From NCBI GenBank assembly GCA_029891345.1, contig CM057002.1, forward strand, positions 59,014,777 to 59,078,776: a DNA stretch of 64,000 nucleotides. The letters are read 5' to 3'. The DNA is from Dryococelus australis (lineage: Eukaryota; Arthropoda; Insecta; Phasmatodea; Phasmatidae). This document shows, in pieces, positions 12,870 through 26,594 of the stretch; the stretch's first letter is position 1; each line of letters opens with the position of its first letter. The position numbers were made by a program, and so were the translations under genes. Under the pieces are notes generated by a model. The model had not been told where the DNA came from, did not search any database, and saw only the letters and a program-made list of their open reading frames with translations.

Positions 12870-13830
12870 GTAACCTAATGGCTAAATGCAAACAAGTGTA
12901 AATATGTTTAACCACATTTATAATGAACTTTAACCAAGCATAACAGATTTTCAGCTATGAACTAGTGTTATCAAATTTGAACAAATAGGGCCTATAAGCG
13001 AACAACAATTTTACCAGCCAATAACCTAATTTAACTAAATTTATCCAGATATGACCAATCATGACAAAACACCTCCAAAAATGTCTAAACGGTAAACATG
13101 TGATTTAACATTACTGAAAATTATCAAACATGGCCAACCACGACCAAATGTGAACAAACCTAACTAAATCCGATCAACTGTACTAAATGCAACTAAAAAT
13201 GACTAATAGTGAATAGTAGTGATCTATGTTACTAAAGATGATTGGACATGACTGTAAACAGTGATTTATCGTGGAGGATTTTGATTATTTGTTAGGTTTA
13301 AATGTACAATATTTGTATCTGAAGATCTATTTTTGCTACTGGCTGTCTTTTGTGCATTAAGCTACTTCCCTCATTCACTTTTTGCTTATTGTATACTATA
13401 TGTTTGCGATTCACTTGCATATATCTAAGACATGTATATATCATTCTATCACAAATATATCAATACACTATAGTGATTGGAAAACTACGTTGTCACAAAA
13501 TATTTTTGCGATGTGCCACTACTTAGACATGACCAAATAAGACAAACATTAACAGACATGACCGAAACTGACAGATTGTTACTAAACACGACTGAATGAA
13601 ACCATGTATCCGAAAATAACAGAACACAAACAAACTTGAACAAATTTAACACTTAATGAAGAAAAAATATAACATATCTAAAATAATACGAAGTAACATC
13701 AGCAATAACCTAATGCAACTTAACATTACCAAAGATGAACAGATTTACACGACATAGCTCATGTGATAAAACGGCACCAAAAGTACTAAATAATTCCACA
13801 TATGGCTATATTTTACTAAGTATAACCATT
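12870..13830. repeat. Decayed tract with ~10-bp periodicity
   Basis: Successive 10-11-bp blocks resemble ATGACCAAAY or TAACTAAATN. At 13140-13210 the phase is almost exact: GACCAAATGT, GAACAAACCT, AACTAAATCC, GATCAACTGT follow each other. The same words recur at 13010-13080 and 13525-13700. No protein-coding reading is apparent. It looks like an old minisatellite worn down by substitutions and small indels. Confidence 0.55.
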
Positions 13831-13922
13831 GGTAGAGCATGTTAAGAAGCCGAGACGTCTGGCATTTCCTTGAATAATATATTTATTTTTGCAAGCAGGA
13901 TGCATATTTTATTCAAACATAT

Positions 13923-16380
13923 AGTAGACTCTCGAGTAACCTATCCGGCTCGCGACTATCCGGTCTCCGTACTATCCGGCCTAGTTCCAAAAAATTAATT
14001 CTCTGTAATAAAATGAGGTATAATATTTTATGAACGATCTACTCGACATTTCACGTATTCATAAATCGCAACTTTGCCAGGACATTGCCAGCTGGAGTCT
14101 GGTACGGTCCTCCTACGTGCCGTGTACAAAACACAAGCTGCGACATGAAAAGCGCGGATTTTCCCACGCCCTGCTTGTTGCCTGCTCTTTGTTCCGTCAG
14201 TTGTGTATCGGTGTCAACAAGCGCGGAATACGTTTGTCTCTGTTCCTGGTTACCTTCGTAAATTGATTTTGTGGGCTTCGGTGTTTTTTTTTTATTACTG
14301 AAGATCAGGAAATGGGTGATAAAGGAAAAAAGGCTGTAGTGACTATGGAGTAGAAACTACGCGCTATAAAGAGACTAGACTCTGGGGTAACTGCACAAAC
14401 TATTGCTTCGGAGTTAGGAGTTGGGAAAAGTACAGTTGGTGACTGGAAGAAAAGTCGTGCAGAAATTGAAAAGTGGTGTGCCGCCCAAGTCAGTGGAAGT
14501 GGCATGAAAGTAAGGGAACCCATTCCGAAAGGTAAGTGTAAAGAAATTAAAGAAGCTTTATTTTGGTGGCATTAACACTTTAGAGCAAAAGGCTTGCCTG
14601 TGACTGGGCCGATATTGCAGGGAAAAGCATTGCAATTTATGTGACAAATAGAAGGAGAGGATTCAGAATTTGCCGCCGGTGATGGATGGTTAGATTGTTG
14701 GAAAAAAAAACGATTCGGTATCCGCCAGATTACCATAGGTGAGGAGGCTTTATCTGCTGATGAAGAGGCTGCGCCGTTGTTCAAAGACTATCATTTTAAA
14801 CTTATTGAAAAGGAGGGAATTTCTGGGGAGCATTTGTATAACTGCGGTGAGACCTGTTTAAATTATAAGATGCTCTATACAAAAACTCTTGCATCAAAAA
14901 ACGAAGCCGCTGCACCAAGCTACAAGAAAAGCAAGGGACGAGTCACTATCTTGGCTTGCAGTAATGACTGGCAACCACAAGCTGAGGTTGACTTTAATAG
15001 CAAAATCAAAGAAACCTAGAGCTTTTAAACAACTGGGCTATCAGGAATCACTACGCCTATATTACACACATCAAAAGAAAGCATGGATGAATTCAGAAAT
15101 CTTTAAAACGTGGTTCCAAAATGAATTCCTACCGGCTGTAGAAAAACATTTGAAAGACAACAATTTGCCGAGAAAGGCTGTTCTAATTCTTGACAACGCA
15201 CCTTCGCATCCGGCCATTGACGAACTCGCAGATGGAGACATCAAATCTTTATTTTTATCAAGCAATGTGACGGCTGTTTGTCAGCAGATGGACCAGGGTG
15301 TTATTGAAATGTTAAAGAAAAAGTATCGCCGGCGTCTTCTCAGTTCGTTGATATAGGCGGTTGATAATAATGAAGACTACTTAACCACTCTGAAAAAGAT
15401 TGACATGCTAGAAGTCGTAAGGTGGGTGGCCGAGGCATGGAAAGAGATTCCAAACATATCACTTGTAAGGTCTTGGAAAGTTCTTTTGGACCATGAAGAT
15501 GGACATTTCAACCTTCAACCCGTGTGTGAAACCGAAGTGAAATATGAAAACGATAAACTTGTTTCGTTGCTGGAAAAAGTACCAGGCTACGACGATGTCA
15601 GTGTAGAGGACATTAGAGAATGGATGGCAAACGACGAAGTTGATGAAATAACTGACAACGATATTGTGGAAATGGTGACACAGGCAGAAGAAATACAAGA
15701 AGAAGAAGAGGAGGCATCCTTGGATGACCGGAAAGATCTCATCCCACATTCGGAAGGGTTCAAGACGATTGAGGCAACGCTGCAATACATTAGCCAGCAG
15801 GAGGAAGTGATGTCAGCTGATATCATCTGCTTGCGTAAGTGGAGGGACATTGCATCGTGGAAGAGGGCTAACAGGGAGAAGCAGTCATCTATCAAAGACT
15901 TTTTAAAAAACTCTTTTATCTTAGGCCTACTTTTCATATTTGTGTAATAATTTATAAATGAATAGTAAAATAACTTGAAATATTTTTTTTAAAGAATCAG
16001 GACTACGTTTTACGTCAATGTTTCGATTATTTTCAAATGTATTTATACTATTCACATACTGTAGAGTGTACATTATTTTATGTTTCCAGCAATCAAGTAA
16101 GACATAACATTTATCTTACAATGTGTGCAATATTTTTATTTTTGGACCTTTTTCTGTTATAAATTTCGAACATTACAGTGCATAACAAACATTTATAAAG
16201 TACTGGCCTGCACTAAAAGGTCAGAAAATATGAATAAGAGCTGGTTTTGGTATGAAAAGTATGTTGTTAATGGTGTGGGTGGGGCAGGAAGTGAGTAGTT
16301 ATAGAACTCCGACATATCCGGCTTTTTTGTTATCCGGCCTGCCCTTCAGCCACATTAGGCCGGATAGTCCGGAGTCTACT
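13923..16380 (+). mobile_element. pogo/Tigger-type DNA transposon, nearly full length
   Basis: Flanked by inverted ends: AGTAGACTCTCGAGTAACC at the left and, reverse-complemented, AGTAGACTCCGGACTATCC at the right. Both ends are followed by repeated ATCCGG motifs. Length is 2.46 kb. It encloses the Tigger-like transposase pseudogene at 14312-15947. Tigger/pogo elements belong to the Tc1/mariner superfamily and use TA targets; the exact TA boundary is ambiguous here. Confidence 0.9.
14312..15947 (+). pseudogene. Tigger/jerky-like transposase, defective
   Basis: The protein reads from an N-terminal CENP-B/psq-type helix-turn-helix (TAQTIASELGVGKSTVGDWK) through a second DNA-binding region to a DDE_1 catalytic domain, with an acidic C-terminus ending SIKDFLKNS. 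Defects: in-frame stops at 14351 (TAG), 14573 (TAA), 14642 (TGA) and 15354 (TAG), plus a one-base frameshift near 14962. The first catalytic motif, usually NADETG, reads NCGETC, so the first Asp is Gly. The second (LILDNAPSHP) and third (QQMDQGVI) are intact. Start chosen at the ATG of MGDKGKK, 389 bp inside the left end. The element cannot make its own transposase. Confidence 0.93.
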
Positions 16381-16401
16381 TGCGTGTTAAATTTATCTAT
16401 T

Positions 16402-16633
16402 GGCTATTCGCGGTAAAGAGAGAAATTTTGAAAGCCCTTTCATCTGGAATAATAGTCAATAAATATTTTTTATCTTAGCCTTAGGCGTTAACTTCAGAGT
16501 GCGGCGGAATGTATACACTGTATTTATTACTGACGTGGCAATATTTATTTCAAATTGTGTTTAAAGGATAAAAAATGACTGAAAAGAAAAAGTAACTTGG
16601 GCCTTAAAAGAGCTCACTTTACCGTGAACATCC
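16402..16633 (+). mobile_element. Family B MITE, full-length copy
   Basis: 232-bp element that shares the terminal repeat of family A (GGCTATTCGCGGTAAAGAGA at the left, CTCACTTTACCGTGAACAT at the right) but has a different interior. Landmarks are GCGTTAACTTC, GTATACACTGT and ACTGAAAAGAAAAAGTAACT. Followed by TATA. Confidence 0.85.
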
Positions 16634-17236
16634 TATACCAACTGTTCCGTTTCTTACCTATTTGTTTCGCTGTTCATTCCGCTTTTCCTGAACCTAAGCT
16701 ACCAGCGATAGCAATATATGCGCTCTATCTTGGCGTATTATCTGAGTACGTTCGTAAATTAGGGATCAGGGAGAACCATCTCAAACTACTGACTTTATTC
16801 GCTTTAAGTCATTGCGCATCGCGTTGGCGTATATGCGTAAGAGATTAACAGTGCAGACATTCCACTTTCAATGTAACTTTGACACCAGGCAACAGTAAAA
16901 AAAATACTCAAAACACTTCCTCTATAAAAGATAGTTTTGAAAACATTCGTCACTGGATCAGCAAAATAGATGAGAGTCGAAACTAAATCTTAAACCATAA
17001 TCTCTTGTTTTCAACATTTGGACAGTTCAGCATTCCAAACTACTTTATTATTAATGCTTACTAGGTTTCTGTGTATAAATGTTGAATAATATGTTTTACA
17101 TGAGGTTATTTAAAAATCAATTAATTTTAGTCATTATATGTCTTCTCGTGAATACTGAAATTCGTAGGCTGGCCATTGCACCGATACCGCACGATTAATT
17201 ATGTAATGTCTTTGTGAGTCACTTGTGGTGTGTAGG
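16634..17236. other. Unassigned spacer
   Basis: No recognised feature. Confidence 0.5.
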
Positions 17237-17392
17237 CTGAAGGCCCTCCCAAAGAGGCATTAACCCCTAATAAATATATGTTATTGCAGTCACAGGCGTT
17301 AACTTTTGAAAGTGGTGAAATGTATACACTGTGTTTAATAGTAATATTGCAATGATTACATTAAAAAGTAGCTCACTTTACCGTGAACAGCC
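17237..17392 (+). mobile_element. Family B MITE, 5'-truncated
   Basis: Contains the interior blocks AATAAATATATG, GCGTTAACTTTTG and GTATACACTGTG, and the right terminus CTCACTTTACCGTGAACAGC followed by TATA. The first inverted repeat is missing. Confidence 0.75.
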
Positions 17393-17644
17393 TATAGTAA
17401 AGGAAATTACACAACATAGCACCACTTGCAGATGAACTATTTTCAGCATCGAAATTAAAGAACTTTGAAGCCAAAATAGGTGCAAGCATTTACCGTAGTT
17501 AAATAATTCTATCAAAACACTGATTTCTATCACGTGGCCTCCGGAAGAAGCCAGACGAAAACAGTGGAGCCTGTGAGGAAATACAATTTAAAGTAGACTG
17601 CTGTAGATAGCCTATCACGTCGCGCTGCAGTTCCGGTGCGTGGG

Positions 17645-17870
17645 GTAGCGTATGTCACAGCGGCTAGCGCGCTCGCCTCCCACCAAGGCGAAATGGGGTT
17701 CGGCTTCCGTCGCGGTCGCTACCGGATTTTCGCGCGTGGGAATCGGTACCGGACGATTGCCACTGGTCAGCGGGTTTCCTCGGGGATCTCCCGTTTCCCT
17801 CGCCCTTGCATTCCGGCACTGCACCATTTCCACCTCCCTCCACTCTCATTGGCTCGTCGAGTTCAATCAA
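17645..17870 (+). mobile_element. tRNA-derived SINE, copy S1
   Basis: The 5' part is tRNA-like with an A-box region (CACAGCGGCTAGCGCGCTCG). The body reads TTTTCGCGCGTGGGAATCGG, GACGATTGCC and GGGATCTCCCGTTTCCCTCG. It shares this order with copies at 33974, 35555, 53734 and 56098. Somewhat diverged. Confidence 0.7.
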
Positions 17871-19473
17871 CGGCGGTGGCAGCCCGCGATCTACTTTACA
17901 ACTGCCGTTTCCACAGGCGATAGCCATCTTGAGTCACGCCTAGTCTTCGCCCCCCCTCCCCCCTTGACAAGGAGACGTCGGATAATCCAGTGAGTGTAAT
18001 GACGCACACACTAGCGCGCCGAATGACGGTCCGTCGTGGGGGGAGGGGGGAGTTTCATGCTCCGTGCCCGAGATTCCGAACACGAGATAGAAACGCACTT
18101 TACGTGACGTGATTGTGTGAGCGACAAGGGAAAGTGGGAGGGAGGTGTGGGGTAGAGGGTTAAGTCACAGCATTTCCCACTGCGAAAAAAAAAAAACTCG
18201 ATAGAAACGTAGTTTTGGGGGGGGGAGGGGGATAAACACAGGTGATCAAGCGCAGCGAAAAATTTTCTAACCTGTTGTTGTGAATAAAGTCGCCCCTCCT
18301 CATGAAGATCCTAATCTGAATTTACGAAGTTTAATGGGCCCGGGTTAGTCAAAGGCGCGCACGTCATGGCCTATCATTTTTTTTTTCGACTGGGGCATAA
18401 TCTATGAACCTTGTAATTTAGCCTAGACTAGATTATACGTAAGTGATGGCGGCGACAACATGGTGCAGGCACGGCATGCGAGATGCAGATCGAAAACTGC
18501 TGTGGAAACATTACTGCCTCGCAAAGCAGTGTTGCCAACATTTAGAAAGAGTAGGCCAATAGTTAAAATCCACTAGATAACGAAGATATATCCACCGCGT
18601 AGGACTACCAACTATAATCAACTTAAAATAACAGTTTATGTTTTTTAAACTAATATTATTCTTAAACACATGCAAGTTAACATAAATGTGCATGTGATAG
18701 CAGTTGTGACAAAGTTAATACGAAATACAAACAGGAGCGGCAATATAAAAAATACGCCTACTCGTAATGATATAATGCCACCAATTCATGAATAGTCGTT
18801 ACAGAACTATAAATATTTACTACGTCACCATAAAAGTTATAGGGGGCTTATATTTTTAATTCAAGAATAAGACCCCAAATACTTAGATAAAGTCGTTTTA
18901 GAAAATTGCTGACCACATTTCACAGAATTTTTTTTTTGCTTCACATTAAATTATCTACTGACCACTAGGTAACAATTTTGCCCCACTGGGTACTAATTAA
19001 AATCCACTAAATCTGGTGGAATATCCACTGAGTTTGCAACGATGTCGCCAGGCAGGGAGACACCATGAAGTTAGGAATAACAATTTATGTCAAGCTATGA
19101 CGCCGTTGAAGCGGCATAGTGTGGCATCCAAAACATTGAAAATGTTGAGGCCGGTTTTTGTATTAAATGCAAGTAAAATGTAGAAGTTTTTAAACAAACA
19201 AACAACTATAGAAGCTAAACGTCCAGGTTAAATATCAACACGCCCTGGTTCAAGAGTTTCATTTTAAGTTTTACAGGTTAGGTTTCCAAAGTTTCGGGCG
19301 TCACAACATGGCGGACAGGATTCGTCATTTTATCACGCACGCCCACGGACAAGGCCTCCCCTTGGGGGAAAACAGTTGGTGGGGCGCGGGGTGTTAGTTG
19401 CGCCAACCAGCCACGGAGCGGCGCCACTTGTGTCGTGACGGCGGCGGCGGACTGGAAGATGTTACCGCTGGCA
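17871..19473. other. GC-rich low-complexity stretch, then unassigned AT-rich DNA
   Basis: 17940-18240 has several G- or C-homopolymer runs. No open reading frame with protein character. Possible weak inverted ends near 18528 and 19042 were not convincing enough to call. Confidence 0.4.
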
Positions 19474-19729
19474 CAGGGTTGCCAAATTGGGCGATTTGTC
19501 ACCTTTTGGGCTACTTCAAGGCAAAATGTGCGACTATCGCAATCTGGTCGATTTTTGTAATGCATTTGCGATATTTGGGCTACTTGGAATTATTTACTTA
19601 GTATTTTTGTATTTTTTATTGTGGACAAGATAATTAATTCTCATAAGTAGGATCAGTTTTTTTTTAAACGGCAACCACTGTGGATACAATGGAAGAGGGT
19701 CCCTTGTTAAGGCGCCTGTTACTTGCTGA

Positions 19730-20190
<461 letters not shown>

Positions 20191-20201
20191 AGGACTATAA
20201 C

Positions 20202-20495
20202 TACGGACCTGTAAAATTCGCGTAATTTTTTTTACATCACGCTAAAATTCATAGTACTATATATACTCGAGCCGGCGTCATTTCCCCATTGGATGCTGCA
20301 TAAATGTTAAGTCACGCCTTTTCTGAGTGAACTGTACTTGATTGGGGGAACACAATTGTGAAGTGTTAATTTATTGGCTCAGAGTTACCGTGGGCGTGTC
20401 AAATAAAGAATTGCCCAATGACACACGTATTGCAAAGTAAAGGTGTTTTAAGTTTAACATGTCCTCAAATAATAACGCGAATTTTGCAGGTGTCT
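20202..20495 (+). mobile_element. Family D MITE
   Basis: Ends ACGGACCTGTAAAATTCGCG and GCGAATTTTGCAGGTGTCT form an inverted repeat. The interior shares GAGCCGGCGTCATTTCCCCA, GTTAAGTCACGC and CACAATTGTGAAGTGTT with the cleaner copy at 31033-31315. hAT-type by comparison with that copy. Confidence 0.85.
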
Positions 20496-20671
20496 CGCTT
20501 TAACATTATTACATTTTTTAACAATTGGTGTTTCATACATATAAAATATTACATGAAAAATTTGTATTTGAAAAATGCATTTGATATAAAGTGTAATCAG
20601 ATTTGGTGACATTTGAGCGACGAAAAGTTGGACATTTAGGCGACTTCAACAAAAACAATCTGGCAACCCTG

Positions 20672-21668
20672 CGGAGCGGCACAGCACAGTGAGCGTCGCG
20701 TGCCCGAGGATCGTTTGTAAGAATGTAGTTAGCTCCGCCTTGCGACGTCAGGGATATCCCCGGCTATTTTCGACGATCGCGAGATAATATGCCCCAGCTA
20801 ATTTGGAAACATGCAGACGAAGCAATTGAGAAGTCGTATATCATCCATCGTAGAAATATATATTTTCTTTTTATGCGCTGCAACATTCTTTACGAAGACT
20901 GCTGAAAATGTGTTAACATCGTCAACCCTTAGAGGAGTATGCGCCTATGTGCTCGGATCTACGTTTATGTGGAAATTCGTTTTCTGTCGAAGACAAAACT
21001 CGCACGTTTGAAGTTTTACTGCTTCGCAGGAGTTCATCGGAACTTAAGTAAAAAATTGCATCAGTCAACATTTCAGTGCGTAAGTATTAAAGTTTTCTGA
21101 TTTGGTAATTTCTGAAATGAATACGACGGACTGTATGATCGGTTACATCTGTCGCGACACGTTGATTGGTACACAGTCAACGTACGGCTTCATTGGCCGA
21201 CGGTCAGCCAATAATAAACGTAGGCGTGTCCTGTGTAGCCAGGATCGTTAGGACAATGGTAAGTGAAATAATAGAGACCAACACAACTGGCATTACTGTA
21301 GCGGAGTATATAGGCAGATTACTTCCCACTTGTCTTCGTTATAGGTAAATGTGTGCCGTCCTCAAAGAGTTAATTTTTAAAAATAATTTTTATTATTTTT
21401 TTCAGTTTTTTTTTTTAGAAATCTTTATCAATTTTTTAGAGTTTTTTCGGTTTTCTTGAGTTCAAGGTCATTCAAAGTCACAGGAATGGGGCCAAGGTCA
21501 CCTGAATCCAAGATAGCGGTTGGGTGACGCCACACCGTGTTGGCCGACCGACGCCTGGTTCCTACTCCTGAATCCTTTATGCCAAACTCATATGAATCAT
21601 TCTACTGAAGAGGTAGGTAGATAGGTAGGATTAGTCCGCCAGCAGCACTCTTGCTGCATCTTCGCAGA
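20672..21668. other. Unassigned DNA with a cluster of CCAAT boxes
   Basis: Three CCAAT/ATTGG boxes lie at 21165-21212, followed by AATAATAAA. This could be a promoter, but the order also resembles the interior of family D, so a decayed MITE is as likely. A 66-codon frame at 20811 starts with a hydrophobic stretch but has no recognisable domain. Confidence 0.3.
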
Positions 21669-22718
21669 TAGGAGTTTTGAAAAAAAAAATATCGATATAT
21701 CGAAATGACGATATTATATCAGCGATAAAAATCGTCGAGATATATCAACGATATTTCATCGAAATCAATATATTTTGTCCAAGTATTGGGAATAAATATT
21801 TTGAAGTGAAAATGTCTTTAGATTTGCAACAGTAGTGGGAGGCAATCCAGAAAATCCGATGATAAAATCGGGGGATACAGTTTGGCATTGCAGCTCCAAA
21901 TCTATCGTCTACGTTCAAAATGCAATTACACTACTCGATTGCCAAAGGATTAAAGAATATGTTACGTTGAGTGAGGACTGCGAAGCTTCGCTTCCAACGG
22001 AGGGAAGGGGGGGGGGGAGGGCCACCGCAATTTTGAGTTCGTTTCGCCGCGTCTCATAACTTCCGCGTAGTATAACTTTTGACTAGGAGAAGCTACGACG
22101 CCCGTTTGAGTTTGAGTACACAGCTCTCATCAATATCGATCGATTACGTGTATAAAAATATTCATGTGGCGTGGTTATGGCGAAATTGTACGAGTTTAAT
22201 CTAAAATATCAAGAAAACTTAACACAATTTCGGACTATACTCGTCAAAAAGCCAAGTCGAAATACAGAAATCGTATACGGTTGGAAAGAGCATCTCAAAA
22301 GCAATCCAGTGATATCCATAAAACCCCATATGATCGAGTGAAGCGGTGCCGGGAACAAAATAAACAGCAAGGCGTCCGAGCGCGTCAACGTAGACGTATT
22401 CACGCAAAACAAACGGCCATGTCCCCAGCACAGCTAAACACATTTTTTTTTAATACTCTTTTAATGAGCAGTGTTTTGAATACAAAAATTGAATTAAAAA
22501 ATCACTATGTTTACTTCGGCAACATGCACCAAAAACAGGCGCAACATCTTTCTGCAAGCAATCTGGCATTTGTCAAATCCTTAATACATACAATTTCCAA
22601 TTTCGATGTTCCGAAAATCAATATTTTTGTTTCGATATATACCTTTTTGTAACACGATACTTTTATAAATAACCAATATAAACAATATCGATACTTTTGC
22701 CCGAAATCAACATCTCTA
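21669..22718. mobile_element. hAT-like non-autonomous element (family F)
   Basis: Both ends carry ATATCGATA-type repeats. The right end reverse-complemented starts TAGAGATGTTGATTTCGGGC and the left starts TAGGAGTTTTGA. The flanks TTCGCAGA (21661-21668) and ATCGCAGT (22719-22726) agree at 6 of 8 positions, as expected for an old 8-bp hAT duplication. The middle 21834-22440 is shared with 36133-36755 and carries a short basic open frame (IRLERASQKQSS... VKRCRE) that stays open in both copies. Confidence 0.65.
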
Positions 22719-24172
22719 ATCGCAGTAAAGAGGAGGCAGGGATAGCATCAGCTGTAGTAGACGTGATGCGGTAGCGAGACATGGGGTCAGCACAAACTGG
22801 AACTGACGCCAAAGTAAAACGACGTCAAATTTCCTCGCGCATCTCTTTCAAACAAAGTTGGTCAAAGAAAGTTTGACGACGGCTGTCACGTCACAAGTGC
22901 AGGCGGACATGTTGGTTTTGGAAAAGTCTTATGGCTTTAGTTTCCACTCTACATTTTGTAGACAGAACCCGACCTATTTTTGTACGCTTAACGGGTTCAG
23001 CCACTCATGATTTTGCACAATTAAAATGGTCATTTGCAACCCCAAATTTCCAAAATATGGTTGTGGAGCTAATGCATGCATATGAAAATATTGCGAGCTC
23101 ATGAAAATGCACATCACGTAAAAAAAAAAAGAAATCCGGGGACATAAAATTTTACTATGCAAAAACAATCTCTAAGAAATAAAATATTGAAAATCTAGGT
23201 TACAAGTACAAAAAAAAAATCACAACATTCTTGATATTCCTTCCCGAGCTGATATTCCTTCCCGAGCTGGATTACACGGAAACACTGCAGAATTACTCGG
23301 TCGATTAAATAAAATAAACTGAAAATATCAGGTTATCAAACGCGTGAGATTATTCAACAAACCATTTCTGACGGATCAGTTCCATCGAACAAACATCTTG
23401 TAACTTTATTGTCCAACACATGCGGACGGAAATTTACTGTGAGGCAGGGGCTTATGTTTAGTCCACGGACTGGCTGTCCGAAAATCTGTTCCTCCCGACT
23501 TGGAAGTATGCACAAGGAAAAATGAGGCTATGCGGTGACGAAACGAATGCAGGGTTAGAAACATTGCCACTCGAAATTTCCCGCACAACACGAGTGCCCT
23601 TCACACTATCCACGTGGGAAACTTCGGCCCACCGCCACCTCGGGATATCAAATCACCGACAGCGGTGAGAGACTATTAATAATGTATTCGATTATTTGCT
23701 GAAGCTTTGAATTCCGGCCGTAAACTAGAGGTTTAAATGCAGGTTAGTACTTCACATATTACAAATATACGACTTGCAAAAAACAACGACACTATTTACA
23801 GATATTTGACACGACAAATCTCCAAGTGAACATATAAAGCAACAATCCAATTACAGGCAGATGACGGCAAAGTGAGCACAATTGAAACAACCTTTGGAAA
23901 ACAATAACTACGTGTTCGCTAGAGGACTCATTAGCCTACTAGCTGCTAGTTAAATTGCCAGAGAATTAATAAAAATATTTCTCACGACTCGATGTATTGT
24001 GAATGTCATGTTCAAATTAACAGGTACGGAAGGTCGTGCTTTTTTTTTTCTTTCTAATACGCACACATTAGAGTATGAATTTGCAAAATTGTAACACATT
24101 TACTTTCCTAACAATTCCACAATTTTATTTAAATGGCACAAGAATTAAATGAAGAGTCCCATTTCTAACTAT
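22719..24172. other. Unassigned DNA with an 18-bp tandem duplication
   Basis: GATATTCCTTCCCGAGCT occurs twice in tandem at about 23234-23269. No gene recognised. Confidence 0.5.
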
Positions 24173-24250
24173 GGCGGAAGGATACAAAATGAGAATGAAA
24201 GTAGATCTTAGGGAGGGCTTTCGAAAGTGCGCAGTTAATCGTGAACAGCC
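24173..24250 (-). mobile_element. Family A MITE terminal fragment
   Basis: Outer ~78 bp of an inverted A copy (GTAGATCTTAGGGAGGGCTT, TTAATCGTGAACAGCC), directly abutting family C at 24253. Confidence 0.65.
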
Positions 24251-24252
24251 TT

Positions 24253-24754
24253 TATAGTCCACTCACGGTTACTTGCAAATCTTCTGAAGCACTGCTAAAT
24301 TTCTACTTTCAGGACATTCCTCCGCCTCGTGCAAACAAAGCTCGACTAAGTCTAAAAAATTACATCAAAGGTACAACGCAACGCATTCGTGCGCACTCAG
24401 TGTAATAATATTTCACGTAAGAACTGTTTCCTGCCAGGCATTACTACCAACACACATATATTCTCCATGAATTTAATCATGTTAATTGACAATCACTATT
24501 TTTTTAAGAAGTAATAAATTTTATTCAAATATTTTAAACACATAATTACAAATGAAATGATTATTATGAGTGATATATTAATTATAAGTAAAAGTTCCGT
24601 TTAACCAAAAGTTAGGTACTTTCATGTGAACAGAAGCATAAAACACGACTTGCGATGAATTACATATTCCGGAAACAACCAAACACGTCACGCATGGTGT
24701 GATCTGTCAAAGGTTTGTTTCAAAATGTGCGAAGAAGCCGTGAATTAGACTATA
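24253..24754 (+). mobile_element. Family C MITE, full-length copy
   Basis: About 500 bp. The left end TATAGTCCACTCACGGTTAC mirrors the right end, which reverse-complemented reads TATAGTCTAATTCACGGCTT. Interior landmarks are ACATTCCTCCGCCTCGTGCA, AACGCATTCGTGCGCACTCA and GGCATTACTACCA, shared with the copies at 26000, 41050 and 52949. Non-coding. Confidence 0.8.
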
Positions 24755-25565
24755 GGAGGAAAGCGTATAGAATGAGGACAACATGCATAAACTAAAATAA
24801 TAGCAAAAATCATAGCTCCTTTTAAGCGCAGACCATATCCGTCCTACTCCCTGATGCCGTAGAGCATGTCTCTCCCCTTTTCAAGACACGATGGCAACGT
24901 GAGGTAGAGCGCGCATGCCAGCTGTGCATTGACTTAGTCTCCGTGTCCCAGCGCTGAACGATGGATTTTTATTTTCTCACGTGAATACGTCTATAGAATC
25001 AGAACGGCACATGGAGTACCAGGACGAAATTTGCGATGTAACGTTTGCAAGGCGATCCATTCATAGACTAAGATGAGGTAGACAGCTTATGCCCGGTTGC
25101 ACCATTATGACCTCCAATCCGGGACCAGCCGACCCTAGTTCAAAAACGATCCAAGGATCACAGCTGTCAATGTTGCACCACCAAGATCTCGGATCACGTG
25201 ATCTCTGGTTCGTGGGTATGTACAAATTGGCAGCCGTGGTGAGGAAATTGCTGGTCACTTTTTATTGGCTAGACATATGTGATTTCATAGTTCCGAAGAG
25301 AGTTTTTAAATGTTGGGGGGTTATTTTGAAAAGTTTAATTCGTTGCACTGTATAACTGTGTTTAATTTATTTACATTTAAAGCTGCGGAACAGATACGAA
25401 TCACCTTTTCTGAGAAGGTAAAATATTTACTTATCGATCTCGTCAAATAAACAATTTATGTTATCGAAAATAAATGCATGGACACGGTTTTTTTTTAAGA
25501 TAAAGAAAAGGCATAGGAAAGTCATGCCCACCAGTTCAATGCAATATCTTCATTATCGGATATCA
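24755..25565. other. Unassigned DNA
   Basis: 24895-24960 resembles the left part of family H. The patch at 25090-25220 (GCCCGGTTGCACCATTATG...) looks like one end of a DNA transposon whose partner end I cannot find. Confidence 0.35.
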
Positions 25566-25622
25566 GCTCTCAAGACCTCGCTGTTAAGAGCCGCCCAAAT
25601 CTCTTCAATCCCTCACATTCAT
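25566..25622 (+). mobile_element. SINE tail fragment S2
   Basis: GCTCTCAAGACCTCGCTGTT followed by AAGAGCCGCCCAAATCTCTT matches the 3' body of the tRNA-derived SINE. The head is absent. Confidence 0.6.
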
Positions 25623-25999
25623 TATCGGACTCCGATTCAAAAAAGTGCATATTGCGATAATATGACACAAGTCTATTGAATGAACAAAAGTAAACCGTAG
25701 TGTTAATTAACATATAATACTTGCACATAACCTAAATTTAGCACACCGTGTCAAACTTCCCTGTTCATTTCATAAATCTTTAAAATGATTTTATTTACAT
25801 AGATGAACATTTTATGTCATTATCAAATAAAAACAAACAATCGGTAATGTTTATTACATCTTCTCACTTGCTATATACAGCACAGACATTATTATCCTCT
25901 GTTCACTTTATAAATACTTAAAATAAATGTTATGTTCCAAACAGAGCTTAAATATGACACATTTGAAAATTTTTGCAATTTTTAAAACAAATTTGCATT

Positions 26000-26385
26000 T
26001 CAATATAACTTTGACATTTTAAATATAAAGCACGCGTATTTACTCGATCCGAGATCATACTCCTGAACAACCAAAATACACGTTTCAAGCCGGTATTATT
26101 ATGATATTAAGATTACGATTACATAAACGGGACAACGCACCGGATTCGTGAGCACTCTACGTAATATTATTTTGCATAATAACTATTTGTTACTAGGCGT
26201 TATCAGCGCAGCTTTTTCTCCCTGCTTTTATTCATATTAACTTTAAATTACATGTTATAGTTTATAGATAGAATATAAGTAAAAGTTGACATTGAGGGAA
26301 AATGAGGTATTTTTATGTTGAAAACATGTATAAAACCCTTTTAATACGTGACATATTAAGAAAAGAACCAAACACATTGTTATGT
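26000..26385 (+). mobile_element. Family C MITE, internal and 3' part
   Basis: Matches C from the GCACCGGATTCGTGAGCACT block through TTGTTACTAGGCGTTATC and AGTAAAAGTTGACATT. Ends are not clear. Confidence 0.6.
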
Positions 26386-26594
26386 TTGGGTATTATTGGG
26401 TACATATGGACCAATGAGGGGAAACGTAACTCTGATAGATAACACAATATTAATTCACTCCGTCATTTTATAATACCTTGAAGAGTTATCCTGTTACATT
26501 GTAAATTATAAAACACTTTACATGTTTACTTGAATATCTTAAATTACGCCGGGGGAGCGTGCTACGTTAAGTTACTCTATTCCTGCAATTATTT